Assembly (NCBI GenBank): GCA_002083985.1
Contig: MTER01000014.1
Location: forward strand, 1 to 8,359
Length of the DNA stretch: 8,359 nt
Direction: 5' to 3'
Source of the DNA: Candidatus Altarchaeales archaeon A3
GTDB lineage: Archaea; Altiarchaeota; Altiarchaeia; Altiarchaeales; Altiarchaeaceae
Both the position numbers and the translations under genes were made by a program. The notes beneath the pieces were generated by a model, which saw only the letters and a list, made by a program, of their open reading frames with translations, searched no databases and was not told where the DNA came from. This document shows, piece by piece, positions 5,526-8,359 of this stretch; within the stretch, counting starts at the first letter, position 1; every line of letters begins with the position of its first letter.

Positions 5526-6989
5526 TTAAAATATCTCCGAAATTATCTTCAAAATCGGAAATGCGTTAATTATGAGCAAAAACAACATAAGCCCGATTAT
5601 TGCCAGTATTATATGTTCTACAATTTCCTTATTTAAATTAAGAGAAGCAATAACTTCTTCAACCATCTTCCCCCCATCAAAAGGAGATATCGGCATTAAA
5701 TTTGTAATTCCAACGAGAAAATTTAATAAAATTATCCATCCGAGAAGTTCAGTCAAAATGCGAATAAAATTTTCAAAATTTTCCATACCTTTATTTACCG
5801 GAACCGAATAAGTAATTCCAATGTAACCTCGCCCTTCAATCTTCGGATGCTGTGTTGTGGTAAGCGTTAAATTTCCCTTATTTGTTTCAAGGTTCAGAGT
5901 TTTATTTTGTGATAAATTTTGCAGTTGTTTCCATGGATTTTCATTATCTATTTTGTATATTGTTGTTCCTTCACTTAAATTGACATAATAAGCCGGGCTG
6001 TTATTCATTACACTTCCAACGAGCATTCCGTTATCAGGACTGTATGCTGCAGAAGCAATCAGAGTAAGAAGCAGCATGCCGAGTATTGCTATGACAAAAT
6101 TTGCAAAAGAACCCATTACATAAATTTGCATTCTTTTATATCCCTCACATTTATTCATCGTATCTTCATCTGGCTCAACAAACGCACCGATTGGAATTAT
6201 TCCGAATGTCAATAAGCCAGTTGATTTTAAATTTATTTTGTGGACATAACTTAATATTCCGTGAGAAATTTCATGCGATGTTAAAAGGATAACCAACGCG
6301 ATTATTCCATACCATATTGGAATGAAAATTTCGTTGTATCCTAAAAATCCAAGCCCTATTTCTCCGTCCTTAACACCCGGGAGCATCGGCGATACGCCCG
6401 GAATTTCCGAACCCATAAATATTATTTCATACGCGTGGGTTGTTAATGCTCCTATTATAAAAGCAGGCAATCCGAATATGCTTATTAATATTGACATAGG
6501 GAGTGTTGTCAAAATTTCCATCTGTGCGTGAGGAACGAGAATTAAATAGCCCCTGGCAGTTATTGTGAAGATAAGAATAGAAAAAACAACAAAGAGCAGA
6601 TAATGATTTGGAAATTTTCTTATGATTGCCGAGAATAACAAAACAAAAAGTAAGCCCGCAATAAAAAGTTCAAGTGTATGAAAATTTATAAAACAGGCAA
6701 ACAGTCCGAAGATTAAAAAAATAACAGATAAATTTTTTGCTCTGCCCTGTGATGATAAATATAAAGCCCCGATTCCTGACAGCGATGCCACAATCGCAAA
6801 GTCGGCAATAAATTTCCATCCTGGCAGTTTGCTTAATTTCTCAATAAATTTAATTCCGTATTTTGTCCTTATCAGAAAGATTATTCCGATATATCTTTGA
6901 TACTTTTTCTTTATCAGTAGTCCTGTTCCTGCAAAAAACAATATTATAAATGCAGAAATTAGCATTAATGTATAAAAGTCCTGGGGCAT
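5526..6989 (-). CDS. Site-2-protease-like membrane metalloprotease with PDZ-like insert
   Basis: Polytopic zinc protease of the M50 family, 487 residues. Members cleave membrane-spanning segments within the bilayer, often to release regulators. Roughly nine to eleven hydrophobic segments are visible, near 8-25, 62-79, 88-122, 129-150, 163-185, 222-238, 258-272, 290-314, 411-430 and 455-482. The zinc motif HEISH (239-243) lies in one of them. The second motif, NLMPISPFDGGKM (430-442), supplies the third ligand D438. Between them, about 320-390, is a soluble PDZ-like segment (GMLVGSVMNNSPAYYVNLSEGTTI...). All catalytic residues are present. The substrate is unknown. The start at 6989 lies 42 nt after the thiolase stop on the same strand; an A/T element about 22 nt upstream (ATAAATTTTT) could be its own promoter, or it is read from the thiolase transcript. 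Confidence 0.92.
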   Translation of the reverse strand: MPQDFYTLMLISAFIILFFAGTGLLIKKKYQRYIGIIFLIRTKYGIKFIEKLSKLPGWKFIADFAIVASLSGIGALYLSSQGRAKNLSVIFLIFGLFACFINFHTLELFIAGLLFVLLFSAIIRKFPNHYLLFVVFSILIFTITARGYLILVPHAQMEILTTLPMSILISIFGLPAFIIGALTTHAYEIIFMGSEIPGVSPMLPGVKDGEIGLGFLGYNEIFIPIWYGIIALVILLTSHEISHGILSYVHKINLKSTGLLTFGIIPIGAFVEPDEDTMNKCEGYKRMQIYVMGSFANFVIAILGMLLLTLIASAAYSPDNGMLVGSVMNNSPAYYVNLSEGTTIYKIDNENPWKQLQNLSQNKTLNLETNKGNLTLTTTQHPKIEGRGYIGITYSVPVNKGMENFENFIRILTELLGWIILLNFLVGITNLMPISPFDGGKMVEEVIASLNLNKEIVEHIILAIIGLMLFLLIINAFPILKIISEIF

Positions 6990-7031
6990 TATAAATAGTT
7001 ATTCAAAAATTTATCTGTGAAAATTTAAAAT

Positions 7032-8210
7032 TTAATATTCATTGGTGAAAATATGCACAACACATGTTGCTCCGCTGCCCCCGACATTATGGGTTAATCC
7101 GTATTTTGGATTTTTGACCTGTCTTCCTCCTGCCTCTCCCCTTAATTGCACTATTGCCTCAATTGCCTGTGCTATCCCTGTTGCTCCTATCGGATGCCCT
7201 TTTGCCTTCAATCCGCCGCTTGTATTTACAGGAATTTTTCCCTTTATTGCTGTTTCTCCGTTTTCAGTAATTTTTCCACCTTCTCCAAACTCACAAAATC
7301 CTAATCCTTCAATAGCCATTATTTCAGCAATCGTAAAACAATCATGAACTTCTGCAAAACTAACATCGCCGGCTTTTATTCCTGCCTGTTCATACGCCTC
7401 TTTACCTGCCAGGACTGCTGCGTTTGTTTTGCATAACGAGTCCCGGTCATGCAATGCAAGTGTATCCGACGCCTGTCCGCTTGCAGTAATCCAGATAATT
7501 TCCTTTCCTGTTTCCTTTGCTATTTTTTTTGCTTTTTCTTCACTTGCTAAAATTACGGCTGCCGCACCGTCGGTTATCGGAGAACAGTCAAGAAGTGTTA
7601 ATGGGTCTGCAACGGGAGCACTTTTTAAGACCTTATCTACAGTTATTTCATACTGAAATTGTGCAGATGGATTCATCGTTCCATTGTGATGGTTCTTAAC
7701 AGCAACCATTGCTAATTGTTCTCTTGTAGTTCCGAATTCATACATGTGTCTTCTTGCCATAAAAGCATAAAGACCCGGAAATGTCGCTCCGTAAAAACCC
7801 TCCCATTCTTCATCACCCGCTCCCATTAAAGCAACCGTAGCGAGGTTTGTAGGTACATCTGTCATTTTTTCAACACCCCCTGCAACAACCACATTTAATC
7901 TTCCGGATCTTACTGCCAGATATGCCTGTCTTAAAGCCAACCCCCCACTTGCACACGCTGCCTCAACCCTTGTTGAAGGCACTCCTGCAAGTCCGACATG
8001 ATCTGCAATCAAAGCTGATATATGTTCCTGTCCGACAAATAGTCCGGGAGCCATACAACCTCCATATATTGCCTGTATTTCTTCACCGGTCATATTGGCA
8101 TCATGAACTGCCTTTAGACCTGCCTCAACGATTAATTCCCGTAATCCCTTGTTCCAGTGTTCTCCGAATTTTGTCATACCTGCACCGATTATTCCTACTT
8201 TATTACCCAT
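7032..8210 (-). CDS. Acetyl-CoA C-acetyltransferase-type thiolase (archaeal, SCP2-like)
   Basis: Condenses two acetyl-CoA to acetoacetyl-CoA, the first step of the mevalonate route to archaeal isoprenoid lipids. At 392 residues it is full length. The nucleophile is C86 in EAACASGG (83-90). H289 in the EVHDCF block (287-292) and H339 in KGHPIGATG (337-345) form the rest of the active site, and [10 protein letters not shown] (374-383) closes the C-terminal half. HDCF in place of the classical NEAF is typical of the SCP2-like archaeal class, which works in a complex with HMG-CoA synthase and a DUF35 bridging protein. Neither partner is visible: downstream is a membrane protease, upstream are 149 non-coding nt. 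The gene is more G/C-rich than its neighbours (about 43% in a sampled 60 nt) and lacks AAATTT entirely, perhaps reflecting expression level or its Gly/Ala-rich composition. Confidence 0.93.
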   Translation of the reverse strand: MGNKVGIIGAGMTKFGEHWNKGLRELIVEAGLKAVHDANMTGEEIQAIYGGCMAPGLFVGQEHISALIADHVGLAGVPSTRVEAACASGGLALRQAYLAVRSGRLNVVVAGGVEKMTDVPTNLATVALMGAGDEEWEGFYGATFPGLYAFMARRHMYEFGTTREQLAMVAVKNHHNGTMNPSAQFQYEITVDKVLKSAPVADPLTLLDCSPITDGAAAVILASEEKAKKIAKETGKEIIWITASGQASDTLALHDRDSLCKTNAAVLAGKEAYEQAGIKAGDVSFAEVHDCFTIAEIMAIEGLGFCEFGEGGKITENGETAIKGKIPVNTSGGLKAKGHPIGATGIAQAIEAIVQLRGEAGGRQVKNPKYGLTHNVGGSGATCVVHIFTNEY

Positions 8211-8265
8211 TTTCTTAATTTTAAAATTTTCTCTTTGTAATAGATTGCTGTGCCAACATAAAATG

Positions 8266-8274
8266 TTTATAAAA
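8266..8274 (-). promoter_or_regulatory. Candidate TATA box for the thiolase gene
   Basis: TTTATAAAA on the plus strand reads TTTTATAAA on the minus strand, a good archaeal TATA match. A start about 26 nt downstream would lie near 8244, giving a leader of roughly 34 nt before the ATG at 8210. An alternative A/T element (TTTTAAAAT, about 8218-8228) lies nearer the ATG and would suit a very short leader. No Shine-Dalgarno is visible before the start. Confidence 0.4.
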
Positions 8275-8286
8275 TTATGATTATTA

Positions 8287-8309
8287 TAAAAATACTTGCA
8301 GTATTTTTA
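8287..8309. repeat. Perfect 10-bp inverted repeat upstream of thiolase (site 1)
   Basis: TAAAAATACT (8287-8296) and AGTATTTTTA (8300-8309) are exact reverse complements separated by TGC. The element lies 13 nt upstream of the candidate thiolase TATA box. It could be an operator for a dimeric regulator, or a hairpin with T-run ending a rightward transcript. The half-site AATACT recurs at 8311-8316, and GATACT at 8351-8356. Confidence 0.6.
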
Positions 8310-8315
8310 GAATAC

Positions 8316-8337
8316 TCAAAAATTTACAAATTTTTGA
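8316..8337. repeat. Perfect 10-bp inverted repeat upstream of thiolase (site 2)
   Basis: TCAAAAATTT (8316-8325) and AAATTTTTGA (8328-8337) are exact reverse complements with a 2-nt AC spacer, six bases beyond site 1. The arms are A/T-rich and the region is full of A/T palindromes, so chance is less unlikely than for a mixed sequence. The close pairing with site 1 makes a regulatory role worth testing. Confidence 0.5.
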
Positions 8338-8359
8338 TATGATATAAAAAGATACTCCT

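Noticed and set aside
7042..8218. Several plus-strand frames of 60-101 codons inside the thiolase gene
   Set aside because: Antisense shadows with Pro/Ser/Leu-rich composition and no motif; the minus-strand thiolase explains the region.

Overview
This window comes from an AT-rich archaeal chromosome. The evidence is gene content: a Hel308-type repair helicase, translation factor aIF2-beta, a proteasome-activating nucleotidase (PAN), a site-2-type membrane protease, and a thiolase of the class used in archaeal mevalonate synthesis. Starts mostly lack Shine-Dalgarno sequences. Several have an A/T-rich TATA-like element about 25-35 nt upstream, as expected for leaderless or short-leader archaeal mRNAs. 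I cannot assign a phylum. The protein style would fit an uncultivated euryarchaeal or DPANN/Altiarchaeal lineage, but that is only an impression.

Layout. Positions 1-137 are non-coding and carry one copy of a 78-bp repeat (1-78). A Hel308-like helicase runs leftwards (138-2168). A compact toxin-antitoxin pair runs rightwards (2196-2845): a VapB-like antitoxin overlapping a PIN_2-type toxin by 4 nt. A rightward information-processing cluster follows: a small SecB-like archaeal protein (2902-3354), aIF2-beta (3389-3802) and PAN (3836-5026). A 499-nt gene-free stretch (5027-5525) separates PAN from a convergent gene. It holds a strong TATA-like box, a short open stretch that may be a decayed gene, and the second repeat copy (5409-5486) in inverted orientation relative to the first. 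Leftward genes for a site-2 protease (5526-6989) and an acetyl-CoA C-acetyltransferase-type thiolase (7032-8210) follow. Positions 8211-8359 hold the thiolase promoter and two neighbouring perfect 10-bp inverted repeats.

Function. The centre links translation initiation (aIF2-beta) to protein quality control (PAN feeding the 20S proteasome, plus a suspected SecB-fold protein). The site-2 protease adds membrane proteolysis on the opposite strand. The thiolase makes acetoacetyl-CoA for lipid synthesis but is not next to HMG-CoA synthase or DUF35 genes on the visible side.

Most noteworthy: the inverted 78-bp repeat pair bounding the helicase-to-PAN block; a PIN toxin whose first catalytic Asp is Asn; and a density of the palindrome AAATTT in most genes and spacers that disappears across the toxin-antitoxin module (and across the thiolase gene). 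I did not find a clear new multi-gene system.
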